DNA of 64,000 nucleotides, from assembly GCF_003345355.1 (NCBI RefSeq), contig NZ_QQNB01000001.1:1426001-1490000 (forward strand), read 5' to 3'. A program made the position numbers and the translations under genes. Positions within the stretch are counted from its first letter, which is position 1. Every line of letters starts with the position of its first letter. Positions 18,172-26,321 of this stretch are shown here, in pieces. Below the pieces are notes generated by a model, which was not told the DNA's origin, searched no databases, and saw only the letters and a program-made list of their open reading frames with translations. The stretch comes from Sphingomonas aracearum (GTDB lineage: Bacteria; Pseudomonadota; Alphaproteobacteria; Sphingomonadales; Sphingomonadaceae).

Positions 18172-19097
18172 GACGCCTGCTCGCCATGGCGGCGGCGGCG
18201 GGGCTTGCCGTCGCCGCCGCTGCCGGCCCGGCGCAGGAAGTCGCCTCGGTGCTGACCGGCGCCGATCCCGACATGGAAGCCGGCGAGGACCGCTACTGGA
18301 TCTATCCGACCGGCGGCGGCGGGCTGTTCGCCTGGTCGTCCGTGGACATGAAGCACTGGGAGCGAGGGCCGCGATTGCTGTCGCTGGCAGCAATCCCGTG
18401 GGTTGGCGATGACGGCGCCGCCGTGCACCATCTGTGGGCGCCCGACATGGTCGCCGCGAATGGCAGCCATTATCTCTATTATTCGATCGGGCCGCAGCAC
18501 CCCACGCCGAGCCGCATCGGTGTCGCACGCTGCGACACGCTGCAGGGGCCCTGCACCGACAGCGGCAAGCCGCTCGTCAACGATGGCGGGCACGGGTTCG
18601 AGGCGATCGACCCCGCGGTGTTCGTCGATTCGAAGAGCGGGACGCCTTATCTCTATGCCGGTGGCAGCGCCGGCGCGACGCTGCGCGTCTGGGCGCTCAG
18701 GCCCGACATGGTCAGCATCGACCACGAGGTGAAGGTCGCCACGCCGCGCCACTTCACCGAGGGCGCGTTCCTGTTCGAGCGGAACGGCACCTATTACCTG
18801 TCCTACTCGTCGGGCAGGTACGACAACGCGACCTATTCGGTCCATTACGCCACCGCTCCCTCGCCCACCGGGCCGTGGCGCTATGCCGGGCGGCTGCTGG
18901 CCAGCGACGGCAAGTACAAGGGGCCCGGACACCATGCGTTCCTGCACGATCCCAGGGACGGGCGCTGGTACATCGCCTATCACCGCTGGGAAGGGCAGAG
19001 CGGCAACGGACCGTACAAGGGGGGACGCGTGGTCGCGATCCAGCCGGTCAGCTTCGGCACGGACGGATCGATCCTGCCGATCCGGATGACGAACTAA
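18168..19097 (+). CDS. GH43-family arabinosidase/xylosidase, exported
   Basis: This 309-residue five-bladed beta-propeller hydrolase has a signal peptide (to about residue 22). It overlaps the GH5 gene by ATGA. The three GH43 acids are visible: Asp in GADPDM (about 33-35, general base), Asp in EAIDPAVF (pKa modulator) and Glu in FTEGAFLF (acid). The blocks HLWAPDM and YYLSYSSG are typical of arabinan-acting members. It probably removes arabinose or xylose from side chains in the periplasm. Its 3' end overlaps the convergent GntR gene by 4 bases. Confidence 0.88.
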   Translation: MRRLLAMAAAAGLAVAAAAGPAQEVASVLTGADPDMEAGEDRYWIYPTGGGGLFAWSSVDMKHWERGPRLLSLAAIPWVGDDGAAVHHLWAPDMVAANGSHYLYYSIGPQHPTPSRIGVARCDTLQGPCTDSGKPLVNDGGHGFEAIDPAVFVDSKSGTPYLYAGGSAGATLRVWALRPDMVSIDHEVKVATPRHFTEGAFLFERNGTYYLSYSSGRYDNATYSVHYATAPSPTGPWRYAGRLLASDGKYKGPGHHAFLHDPRDGRWYIAYHRWEGQSGNGPYKGGRVVAIQPVSFGTDGSILPIRMTN

Positions 19098-19840
19098 TCG
19101 GCGGCGGCCGCGACATCCCGGTGCGTTTCGATCAGGTTCAGCACGTCGCCGATCAGCGTGCGCATGGCCGCGCGCGCGGCATCGCCGTCGCCCGCGGCGA
19201 TCGCGTCGCGCACCGCACGGTGCTCGGCCACGCTGGCGGTGCGCCCCTTGATGCGATTGGTGAAGCGGATGGAGGTGCGCAGCGCGGTGGTCACCACGTC
19301 GCGGAACTGCGCGTAGAACGGGTTGCCCGAGGCCCGCAGCACCGCGACATGGAAGGCGATGTCCGCTTCCAGGGTGTCGTCCGCCCCGCGCTCGGCCGCC
19401 TCCATCCGTTCGAGCCCGGCGCTGATCCGGCCGATGTCGTCGGGCGCGGCGAAGCGCGCGGCAAGCGCCGCCGCTTCCGGTTCGATCGCCACGCGTAGCT
19501 GGTTGAACTGCTCGAGCAGCACGATCGAGAACTTCCGCTCCAGCAGCCATCGCAGCACGTCGGTGTCGAACAGGTTCCAGGACCCGGTCGGCTGCACGAT
19601 CGTGCCCTGGCGCGGGCGCGCGCTCAGCAGCCCCTTGGCCGTCAGCATCTTCACCGCCTCACGCGTGACGGAGCGGCTGACGCCGTGCTGCCGGGCAAGC
19701 TCGGCCTCGGTCGGGAACGCTTCCTCATCGAAACGGCCGGTGACGATCGCGCGGCCCAGGCTGTCGAGCAGCCCGTAGGTCAGGTTGCGGCCGAGTTGCG
19801 GACGCACATCGTCCAGCGACAATCTCGACAACTCCGCCAA
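19094..19840 (-). CDS. GntR-family regulator, FadR subfamily (first)
   Basis: This 248-residue regulator has a winged helix-turn-helix at the N terminus (FPTEAELARQHGVSRSVTREAVKML, cited in parts, about residues 42-66) followed by RPRQGTIV, the wing. The C-terminal FCD domain binds effector and metal; DIAFHVAVLRASGNPF and AEHRAVRDAI supply the usual Asp/His ligands. Such regulators often answer to uronates or their breakdown products. It shares its locus with KduI and GH105 and probably recognises the TTGTnnnACAA sites upstream, including one 75 bases before its own start. A second FadR-type gene lies at 20314. Confidence 0.93.
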   Translation of the reverse strand: MAELSRLSLDDVRPQLGRNLTYGLLDSLGRAIVTGRFDEEAFPTEAELARQHGVSRSVTREAVKMLTAKGLLSARPRQGTIVQPTGSWNLFDTDVLRWLLERKFSIVLLEQFNQLRVAIEPEAAALAARFAAPDDIGRISAGLERMEAAERGADDTLEADIAFHVAVLRASGNPFYAQFRDVVTTALRTSIRFTNRIKGRTASVAEHRAVRDAIAAGDGDAARAAMRTLIGDVLNLIETHRDVAAAAD

Positions 19841-20313
19841 CCTCTTATCTCCCGGTCTCGCGCCATCGGCACTGCGATCATCTTATGCCCGAGCCCCTTA
19901 TAGACAAGCATATGTTGTAGTACGACTGCTCGCCAAAGCTGGCCGGTGTGCCGGCCGCCAGGGGGGAGCATCGCACGGGCACGCTTGTCGCGGGTCGATA
20001 CGACCGACGGAGAGCCGGCCGGACATGCGCAAGCCCGTCATCGCGATGTGGCGTCGTTCCTCGGCCGCATGAGGAGGAGGGTCTCCGTCAGCCTTGCCCT
20101 CGCCGTGCCCGTGCAGTGTTCTGCCATGAAGCTCACATCACCCGATTCGCGGTGGGTCCGGCGCGCTTCTTCAAGGAGGAAAGGCTACGGATTCACCGGC
20201 TCGCTGCGCATGTCGATCGAGGCGCAGGCGGCCGGCCGATCCCGTGACGAGGGGGAGTTGCAGGATCGTCACCGGCATGCGTCAGCGGACTGCTTGACGG
20301 AGCCTGTCCGCGG
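19841..20313 (-). other. Intergenic region between the two GntR genes
   Basis: No supported gene was seen in these 473 bases. The left end is the promoter of the first gntR gene and holds the TTGTAGTACGA site. The sequence right of about 19950 shows no regulatory repeat that I can recognise. Short open frames there have neither ribosome-binding sites nor recognisable products. Confidence 0.5.
19915..19925. promoter_or_regulatory. GntR/FadR-type operator, site 3
   Basis: TTGTAGTACGA matches TTGTnnnACAA with one mismatch and is 75 bases before the gntR start at 19840. A second, looser match, TTATAGACAA, lies next to it at 19898. Confidence 0.55.
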
Positions 20314-21042
20314 TCAGCCAAGATCCCCGTGCAGGAGGCTGATTTCGCTCAGCCGGGAATGCCGGCTGAGGCTTTCGCGCATATGGTGCCGCGCCGCCTC
20401 GCGCGCCTTTTCGGCATCCATCCGCACGATTGCATCCAGGATCGCCTCGTGCTCGCCGCGGACCTTTTCGGCATAGGCATGGTGCGCCTCTTCCGAGCTG
20501 TTGCGCAGGTACAGGTCGCGTGGCGGCACGAGCCGGACGCCGAAGAAGTCGATCAAGCGGACGAAATAGTCGTTCTGCGTCGCCCGTGCGATGGCGTGGT
20601 GGAAGGCCGCGTCCCAGCGCGCGGATTCCGCTGGATCGTCGATCGCCGCATCCATCTCCCGCAGCGCGGCGCGGATCGTGCCGATATCGGACGTGGTCCG
20701 CCGGGCGGCGGCAAGGGCCGCCATTTCCGCTTCCACCGCCAGGCGCGTCTCGAGCAGCTTGATCACGTCGCCGAGGTCCTGCAATTCCTCGCGGGTGATC
20801 TGAAACGCGCTGTAGCGCGCGGTATCCGTCACATACACGCCGGACCCCTGGCGCGAGGTCACGAGTCCCTTTGCGGTCAGCCTGGCGATCGCCTCCCTGA
20901 CGACCGTGCGGCTGACATTCTCCGCCGTGCAGATATCCTTTTGTGCCGGGAAGCGCGAGCCGGGCGGCATGGCGCCCAGCGCGATCCGCTCCTCCAGCTT
21001 ACGAAACAGCGCGTCCGAAAGTGATGTTGAGGCAGCTTCCAC
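20314..21042 (-). CDS. GntR-family regulator, FadR subfamily (second)
   Basis: This 242-residue regulator has an N-terminal winged helix-turn-helix (PAQKDICTAENVSRTVVREA, about residues 31-50, then TSRQGSGVYV) and a C-terminal FCD domain (WDAAFHHAIARATQNDYF, EHEAILDAI). The GTG at 21042 is chosen because AAGGAG lies 10 bases upstream. The longer ATG frame at 21135 would read through a Gly-rich, low-complexity stretch and through the operator. A TTGTAGTACCA site sits 30 bases before this start, which suggests autoregulation. It likely shares the locus with the first GntR. Confidence 0.88.
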   Translation of the reverse strand: MEAASTSLSDALFRKLEERIALGAMPPGSRFPAQKDICTAENVSRTVVREAIARLTAKGLVTSRQGSGVYVTDTARYSAFQITREELQDLGDVIKLLETRLAVEAEMAALAAARRTTSDIGTIRAALREMDAAIDDPAESARWDAAFHHAIARATQNDYFVRLIDFFGVRLVPPRDLYLRNSSEEAHHAYAEKVRGEHEAILDAIVRMDAEKAREAARHHMRESLSRHSRLSEISLLHGDLG

Positions 21043-21052
21043 TCCGACCTTT

Positions 21053-21058
21053 CTCCTT
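21053..21058 (-). promoter_or_regulatory. Ribosome-binding site deciding a GTG start
   Basis: AAGGAG on the minus strand, 10 bases before the GTG at 21042. It supports the shorter form of the second GntR regulator. Confidence 0.7.
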
Positions 21059-21071
21059 GTCGCGCCTGGCC

Positions 21072-21082
21072 TTGTAGTACCA
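21072..21082. promoter_or_regulatory. GntR/FadR-type operator, site 4
   Basis: TTGTAGTACCA matches TTGTnnnACAA with one mismatch. It lies just upstream of the AAGGAG of the second gntR gene, where bound protein would block transcription. Confidence 0.55.
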
Positions 21083-21202
21083 CTCGCCGCCACATGCCAG
21101 CCGCCCCGCCCGCCCCCGCCGCCACGGGGCAGCAAGCGGGGGACGGGCTGCTACACGACGGCGGGAGAGATGACCTGCCGCGCAATCCCGCCGCCGGAGG
21201 GT

Positions 21203-22633
21203 TCAGGGAGCAGCCTTGGCAGGCGCGGCCGGACGCCAGTTATAGCCCATCACCAAGGGCGGCCGCTCGACCTTGGTCTTGCGCAGCAGCGCGATCACCT
21301 CGGCGCCGGCCAGCAGCACGGGGCCATAGCCGTGCGATGCGGCGACATGCCGGGGGCGATAGGCGTAGAAAGCGGGGTCGAAGCCCATGCCCGTGCCGAC
21401 GACCACGTCCTCCACCTCGCCGGCGGCGTTCACCTTGGTGGTCACGCCGTTCCACGCGAGCAGCGCGACCGGCGCATAGGCCCGCGGGTCCAGCCAGCCG
21501 CGATTGACGGCACGGGCAAGCGCAAAGGCATAGATCGCCGACGCCGACGTCTCCAGATAGGTATCCGGCCGATCGAGCAGCTGGTGCCACAACCCGGTGT
21601 CCGACTGGACTTTCGCCAGCCCTTCCGCAACCGCCCCCAGTTGCGCCAGCACCGCGGCGCGGCCGGGATGATCCGCAGGCAGCACCTCCAGCAGTTCCAC
21701 GATCGCCATGATCGCCCAGCCATCCGGCCGCGCCCAGTATAAGGCCGGGTGCGGCGACATCTCCTGCACCCAGCCATGCTGGTACAGTTTCTTCTCCGGC
21801 ACGAACATTCGCTGCGAGAATTGCAGCACCTGGCGCACGGCATCGTCGAAATAGCGCCGCTCGCCGGTCAACGCGCCCATCTGCGCCAGCGCCGGAACGC
21901 TCATGTAGAGGTCGTCCAGCCACAGCGTGTTCGGGTACGGGCTGGTCCGGGCGAGCGTGCCGTCCGCCAGGCGGAACTGCTTGTTGGCCACCCAGTTCAG
22001 GTAAAGATCGATCTGCGGGCGCGCGCGCTTGTCCAGGAGCTTGGCGCGCTCGGCCTTGATCATCGCCGCCGCCATTGCTCCCGCGTCGTCCAGCTTGTCG
22101 GGATTGAGCATGTCGCGAACCGGCGTTTCCCGTGCGGGAACGCCCTGGGCGCGGTAGTTGGCGGCGACCGCGTTGACGAAGTTCAGGCGATCGGCGGCAT
22201 ATTGCGTGAAGCGCTTGTCCCCGGTGACCTCCCCGGCGAGGAGCGCGCCCGAATAGGTCACGCCCCATTCGTAGCTGTTCAGGCGAAAGCCCGGGAGGAA
22301 ATGTGCGCCGCGCGGCAGCTTGCCGTCGATTTTCAGGCGTTCGCCCGTCGCGCCCGTCAGCCCGACCTGCGTTTCGCGGTCGATATAGGCGAGCACGCGA
22401 TCGAGAACGGCCTTCACCGAAACATCCGTCGGGCGGCCATAGGGCATGGGATAGGCCGGCTTCAGCAGCGCGACCTTGTCGTCGGTGTCGCGCATGGGCT
22501 CCCGGTTCATGGGAACGTCACGCGGGCCGAGCTGGGCGGCGGCGGGCGTCCCGCATGTCACTGCAAGCGCCGCCAGCGATCCGGTCACGAGCCATCGTCC
22601 CAGCGGCGTCCTGTCTACCTTGCGCACCAGCAA
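21203..22633 (-). CDS. GH105 unsaturated uronyl/rhamnogalacturonyl hydrolase, exported
   Basis: This 476-residue enzyme resembles the YteR/YesR family. These enzymes hydrate and release the unsaturated uronic acid that polysaccharide lyases leave at the non-reducing end. A signal peptide ends near residue 34 (PAAAQ). Key blocks of the (alpha/alpha)6 barrel are TLWLDDLYMS, with the predicted catalytic Asp, KLYQHGWVQ and YWARPDGWAIMA. The length is slightly above the usual 370-400 because of N- and C-terminal extensions. No polysaccharide lyase is in the window, so the unsaturated oligosaccharides must come from enzymes encoded elsewhere or from other microbes. A GntR-type site lies 47 bases upstream. 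Confidence 0.9.
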   Translation of the reverse strand: MLVRKVDRTPLGRWLVTGSLAALAVTCGTPAAAQLGPRDVPMNREPMRDTDDKVALLKPAYPMPYGRPTDVSVKAVLDRVLAYIDRETQVGLTGATGERLKIDGKLPRGAHFLPGFRLNSYEWGVTYSGALLAGEVTGDKRFTQYAADRLNFVNAVAANYRAQGVPARETPVRDMLNPDKLDDAGAMAAAMIKAERAKLLDKRARPQIDLYLNWVANKQFRLADGTLARTSPYPNTLWLDDLYMSVPALAQMGALTGERRYFDDAVRQVLQFSQRMFVPEKKLYQHGWVQEMSPHPALYWARPDGWAIMAIVELLEVLPADHPGRAAVLAQLGAVAEGLAKVQSDTGLWHQLLDRPDTYLETSASAIYAFALARAVNRGWLDPRAYAPVALLAWNGVTTKVNAAGEVEDVVVGTGMGFDPAFYAYRPRHVAASHGYGPVLLAGAEVIALLRKTKVERPPLVMGYNWRPAAPAKAAP

Positions 22634-22679
22634 TCCCTCCCATCCATGATGTCGTTGACCGACGACTGATCGATCAGAT

Positions 22680-22690
22680 TTGTACTACGC
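22680..22690. promoter_or_regulatory. GntR/FadR-type operator, site 5
   Basis: TTGTACTACGC; on the minus strand GCGTAGTACAA, sharing the AGT centre with sites 3, 4 and 6. It lies 47 bases before the GH105 start. Confidence 0.5.
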
Positions 22691-22745
22691 ATTGCCGCGG
22701 GTGCAACATGTGTCCGTTCGTGCCGTCATATGCGGTCCGTGCCGG

Positions 22746-24044
22746 TCAGGCCGGCAGATGCATCGGCTGGAGGCGGGGGCTGCAGACGTGCAACACGGCA
22801 AGTGCGAGGAAGTAGGCGCCGCCCGCGACCGCGAAGATCGGCGCGTAGCTGCCCGACGTATCCAGGACGAAGCCGATGAACTTGGCGATCACCATGCCGC
22901 CGATCGCGCCCGCCGTGCCGCCGATGCCCACCACCGAGCCCACCGCCTCGCGGGGGAAGAGGTCGGACGGCAGGGTCAGCAGGTTGGCGGAGAAGGCCTG
23001 GTGCCCCGCGGTGGCGACACCGATGATCGCCACGGCCCACCACAGATTGTCGACATACTGGACGAAGACGACAGGCAGGATCACCAGTGCGCAACCTGCC
23101 ATGGTGAGTTTCCGCGCGCGGTTGGCGGAGAGCCCTGCCCGCATCATCCGCGAGGATGCCCAGCCCCCGACCACGCTGCCGATGTCCGACAGGAGATAGA
23201 TGACGATCAGCGGCGGACCGAAGGACTTGAGATCCAGCCCGTATCGGCGGGAAAGGAAATCCGGCAGCCAGAATAGGAACATCCACCAGATCGGATCGGT
23301 GAGGAACTTGGGGATCGCGTACGCCCAGGTCTGACGCACGCCGAACAGCCGTCGCCAGGGCAGCGCCGTCACCGCGGCGGGCCGGTCGGCCTGGATCAGC
23401 GCCAGCTCCGTCGCATCAACACGAGGATGGGCGGCGGGCGAGCGGTAGACGGCGAGCCACACCACGATCCACACGGCGCTGACCAGGCCCGTCGCGACGA
23501 ATGCCGTGCGCCAGCCATAAGCAATGGTGATGGCGGGCACCAGCAGCGGCGTGAGGATCGCACCGACATTGGCGCCGGCATTGAACAGCCCCACCGCCAG
23601 GGCGCGTTCGCGCTGCGGAAACCATTCGGCCACCGCCTTCAGGCCTGCGGGGAAGTTGCCCGATTCCCCCAGCCCGAGCGCAAAGCGCGCCAGCGTGAAC
23701 TGGACGGCGCTGCCGACAAGTCCGTGCGCGACATGCGCTAGCGTCCAGATGCCGAACGCCACGGCATAGCCGATGCGCGTTCCCACCCGATCGATGAAGC
23801 GGCCGATGACCAGGAAGCCGATTGCATAGGCCGCTTGGAACCAGAACACGATGTTGGCATAGGCGCTCTCGTTCCAGCCGAGATCGGCCTGCAGCACCGG
23901 CTTGAGCACACCGATCATCTGGCGATCGACATAGTTGATCGTGGTTGCGGCAAACAGCATCGCGCAGATGGTCCAGCGCACGCGAGAGCCATGGGCAGGG
24001 TTGCCCGCCGCTTCGGCACCACTGGCTTGCTGCCGTTCTGTCAC
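22746..24044 (-). CDS. MFS transporter, ExuT/hexuronate-type
   Basis: This 432-residue inner-membrane carrier has about 12 membrane segments. INYVDRQMIGVLKP in the first segment and LGESGNFPAGLKAVAEWFP between segments 4 and 5 are typical of the anion:cation symporter family that contains ExuT and GudP. FNAGANVGAILTPLL and PSDLFPREAVGSVVGIGG mark the second half. It should import a hexuronate or related sugar acid set free by GH105. It has its own GntR-type site 41 bases upstream, so it is transcribed separately from GH105. Confidence 0.9.
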   Translation of the reverse strand: MTERQQASGAEAAGNPAHGSRVRWTICAMLFAATTINYVDRQMIGVLKPVLQADLGWNESAYANIVFWFQAAYAIGFLVIGRFIDRVGTRIGYAVAFGIWTLAHVAHGLVGSAVQFTLARFALGLGESGNFPAGLKAVAEWFPQRERALAVGLFNAGANVGAILTPLLVPAITIAYGWRTAFVATGLVSAVWIVVWLAVYRSPAAHPRVDATELALIQADRPAAVTALPWRRLFGVRQTWAYAIPKFLTDPIWWMFLFWLPDFLSRRYGLDLKSFGPPLIVIYLLSDIGSVVGGWASSRMMRAGLSANRARKLTMAGCALVILPVVFVQYVDNLWWAVAIIGVATAGHQAFSANLLTLPSDLFPREAVGSVVGIGGTAGAIGGMVIAKFIGFVLDTSGSYAPIFAVAGGAYFLALAVLHVCSPRLQPMHLPA

Positions 24045-24084
24045 ACACCCCTCCCCACCCCCGACTTCTCGCGCCGGTAAGGAT

Positions 24085-24095
24085 TTGTAGTATTA
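24085..24095. promoter_or_regulatory. GntR/FadR-type operator, site 6
   Basis: TTGTAGTATTA keeps the left arm and the AGT centre but has two mismatches in the right arm. It lies 41 bases before the MFS start. Confidence 0.45.
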
Positions 24096-24186
24096 ATTGC
24101 ATTGGCGGGTCAACCGTCCTCTTACGCGGTGGAGGGCGCGCCCGAACGCACTCTTGCCGATTTCCCGGCTTGGCTTCCTCGAACTT

Positions 24187-24197
24187 TGATAATACAA
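24187..24197. promoter_or_regulatory. GntR/FadR-type operator, site 7
   Basis: TGATAATACAA; on the minus strand TTGTATTATCA. One arm is perfect and the other has two mismatches. It lies 71 bases before the DUF4861 start. Confidence 0.45.
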
Positions 24198-24267
24198 CTT
24201 TGCTCGTTATAGACCGGCTGAGCGCAACGCCGCTTCGCGATCGGTGTCACCGGAGGGGAGGGCTATC

Positions 24268-25245
24268 ATGATTCCTGCACGCACGGCCGTTATCCGCCCG
24301 CTCGCGGGCATAGTGGCGACTGGCGCCGCGCTGCTCGTGCCAGGCGCCGGTGTATCGCAGCAGGCGGCGGCGCCGCAGATGCCGGCGATCACGCGACCGC
24401 TCACCCCGCCCGCGGACAAGACCGCCCGCGCGGTGGTCACCTTCGCCGGCTATCGCTACGGCGACCTGCTGTGGGAGAATGATCGCACCGCGCATCGCGT
24501 CTACGGTCAGCCGCTGGAGGCGCACGAGCCGCCGTCCGGTTCCGGCGTGGACGCGTGGGGCAAGAGCGTGAACTGGCCGTTCGCCGATCGCCAGCTGAAG
24601 ACCGGGGACCAGCACGGCTATCACGGCGAGGGCGTGGACTTCTACAATGTCGGCACCGGACGCGGGGCGGGCGGGCTGGGCATCTGGAGCGACAACAAGC
24701 TGTGGGTGTCGCGCAACTACCGTTCGTACAAGATCCTTGCGAGCGGAGGCGATGTTGCCGACTTCGAGGTGAGCTACGCACCGTGGCCCGTCGACGTGAC
24801 CCGCAAGGTCTGGGAAACGCGGCGGTTCACGCTGAAGCTCGGATCGCAGTTCACCCGGCTCGTCTCCACCCTGTCCTCCGACCGCAAGGAGCCGCTGGTC
24901 GTGGGCATCGGCATCGGCAAGCGCACCACGCTGGCGGACAAGGACGGCCAGGTCACCGTGGACCGCACGCGCGGCATCATCACGTGGTGGAGCCCCGACA
25001 CTCGAGACGAGGGAGCCATGGGCATTGCCCTGCGGGTCGATCCCGCGATGATCGTCGGCATGCGCCAGGATGCGGACAACCATCTGGTGCTGTTGCAGGT
25101 GCGCCCCGATGCCCCGTTCGTCTATTATTCGGGCTCGGTCTGGAGCAAGGGCAACAGCGGCATCCGCGATCGCGCGGCCTGGGACCGCTACGTCGCCGCC
25201 GCCGACCTGGATTTCGCCCCGCCGCCCGCTTCCGCGCGCCGCTGA
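24268..25245 (+). CDS. DUF4861-family exported protein
   Basis: This 325-residue protein of the DUF4861 type (assigned from memory of the family) has a signal peptide ending near AGVSQQ. The start at 24268 follows GGAGGGG; an upstream GTG is less likely. It is rich in aromatic residues and has paired acidic/His motifs such as [17 protein letters not shown] and [17 protein letters not shown], which look like a carbohydrate-binding or catalytic cleft. Families of this kind are found beside GH105 and KduI in uronate-glycan loci of several phyla. It is followed 77 bases later by kduI. The exact reaction is not known to me. Confidence 0.78.
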   Translation: MIPARTAVIRPLAGIVATGAALLVPGAGVSQQAAAPQMPAITRPLTPPADKTARAVVTFAGYRYGDLLWENDRTAHRVYGQPLEAHEPPSGSGVDAWGKSVNWPFADRQLKTGDQHGYHGEGVDFYNVGTGRGAGGLGIWSDNKLWVSRNYRSYKILASGGDVADFEVSYAPWPVDVTRKVWETRRFTLKLGSQFTRLVSTLSSDRKEPLVVGIGIGKRTTLADKDGQVTVDRTRGIITWWSPDTRDEGAMGIALRVDPAMIVGMRQDADNHLVLLQVRPDAPFVYYSGSVWSKGNSGIRDRAAWDRYVAAADLDFAPPPASARR

Positions 25246-25253
25246 GCAGCGCG

Positions 25254-25284
25254 GCGCGCCGGACGGGCACGCCTTTCGGCGCGC
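25254..25284 (+). other. Intergenic stem-loop between DUF4861 and kduI
   Basis: GCGCGCCG and CGGCGCGC form a perfect 8-bp stem with a 15-base loop in the 77-base gap. There is no T-run after it, so it is more likely to set relative expression or mRNA stability than to terminate strictly. Confidence 0.4.
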
Positions 25285-25322
25285 GCGGCAATCCCCTTCA
25301 GCCTAGCCAGGTCAGACCTCCG

Positions 25323-26165
25323 ATGTTCCATCGAACCTATCACGCCACGCATCCCGAGATGATGGAAGGCGCCTCCAACGCGGCGCTGCGCGATCGCTAC
25401 CTGATCGACGCCCTGTTCCGACGCGGCGAATGCGTGCTGAACTACACCCATGCCGATCGCCTGGTGATCGGCGGCGTGCTCGTCGGCGATGCCGAGGTGA
25501 GGCTGCCCGACCAGACCCAGCCGGCAAGCGCGGCAGGACAGCCCTTCCTGCAACGACGCGAGCTGGGCATCATCAATGTCGGCGCCGGATCGGGCACGGT
25601 CGTCGTGGATGGCGAGGCGTTCACGCTCGATCGGCTGGATTGCCTGTACGTGGCGATGGGCTGCGCCGACGTCCGCTTCGCCGGCGCGGACGCCCGCTTC
25701 TACCTGGTCTCCGCACCCGCGCATCAACGGTTCGCCACGCGCAAGCTGTCGATCGCCGACGCCAATGCATTGTCGCGCGGCAGCATGGCGGAGGCGAACG
25801 AGCGAACCATCCACCAGTTGATCATCCCGGGCGTGTGCGACAGCGCCCAACTGGTGATGGGCGTCACCGTGCTGCAGCCGGGCAATGTGTGGAACACGAT
25901 GCCGGCGCATGTTCACGATCGTCGCAGCGAGATCTATTTCTACTTCGATCTGGACCAGCCCGAGGACAGTCGCGTGATCCATTTCATGGGCCGCGGCGAC
26001 GGCATGCGCCAGATCGTGATCGCCAACGAACAGGCGGTGATCTCCCCGCCATGGTCGATCCACATGGGCGTCGCCACCCGGGCCTATTCCTTCGTCTGGG
26101 CCATGGCGGGCGAGAACCAGGATTATGCCGACATGGATGCGATCGATATCGGCCAGCTTGCCTGA
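25323..26165 (+). CDS. kduI: 5-keto-4-deoxyuronate isomerase
   Basis: This 280-residue cupin converts 4-deoxy-L-threo-5-hexosulose uronate (DKI) to 3-deoxy-D-glycero-2,5-hexodiulosonate (EC 5.3.1.17) in pectin-type uronate catabolism. The length matches the Escherichia coli enzyme (278). The zinc ligands are visible: His196, His198 and Glu203 in AHVHDRRSE, and His247 in SPPWSIHMG. The gene is cytoplasmic, without a leader. Its partner KduD and the kinase/aldolase KdgK/KdgA are not in the window. It follows DUF4861 and precedes the TBDR of the locus. Confidence 0.95.
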   Translation: MFHRTYHATHPEMMEGASNAALRDRYLIDALFRRGECVLNYTHADRLVIGGVLVGDAEVRLPDQTQPASAAGQPFLQRRELGIINVGAGSGTVVVDGEAFTLDRLDCLYVAMGCADVRFAGADARFYLVSAPAHQRFATRKLSIADANALSRGSMAEANERTIHQLIIPGVCDSAQLVMGVTVLQPGNVWNTMPAHVHDRRSEIYFYFDLDQPEDSRVIHFMGRGDGMRQIVIANEQAVISPPWSIHMGVATRAYSFVWAMAGENQDYADMDAIDIGQLA

Positions 26166-26226
26166 TTGCGCAGGCGGCGGAGTGCGCGAGCGCTCATGCG
26201 CAACGCGGCAGCTGACGCGGCATAAT

Positions 26227-26237
26227 TGAACATACAA
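26227..26237. promoter_or_regulatory. GntR/FadR-type operator, site 8
   Basis: TGAACATACAA; on the minus strand TTGTATGTTCA. It shares TTGTATG with site 1. It lies 85 bases before the TBDR start, just upstream of a possible -35 element TTGACG. Confidence 0.5.
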
Positions 26238-26321
26238 CATTCCTTGACGGCGCCAGCATACTTATCATACCAATTCAGCAATAGCCCGGTGGCAGGCCGG
26301 CATCGCGCGAGGGAGGGGATG

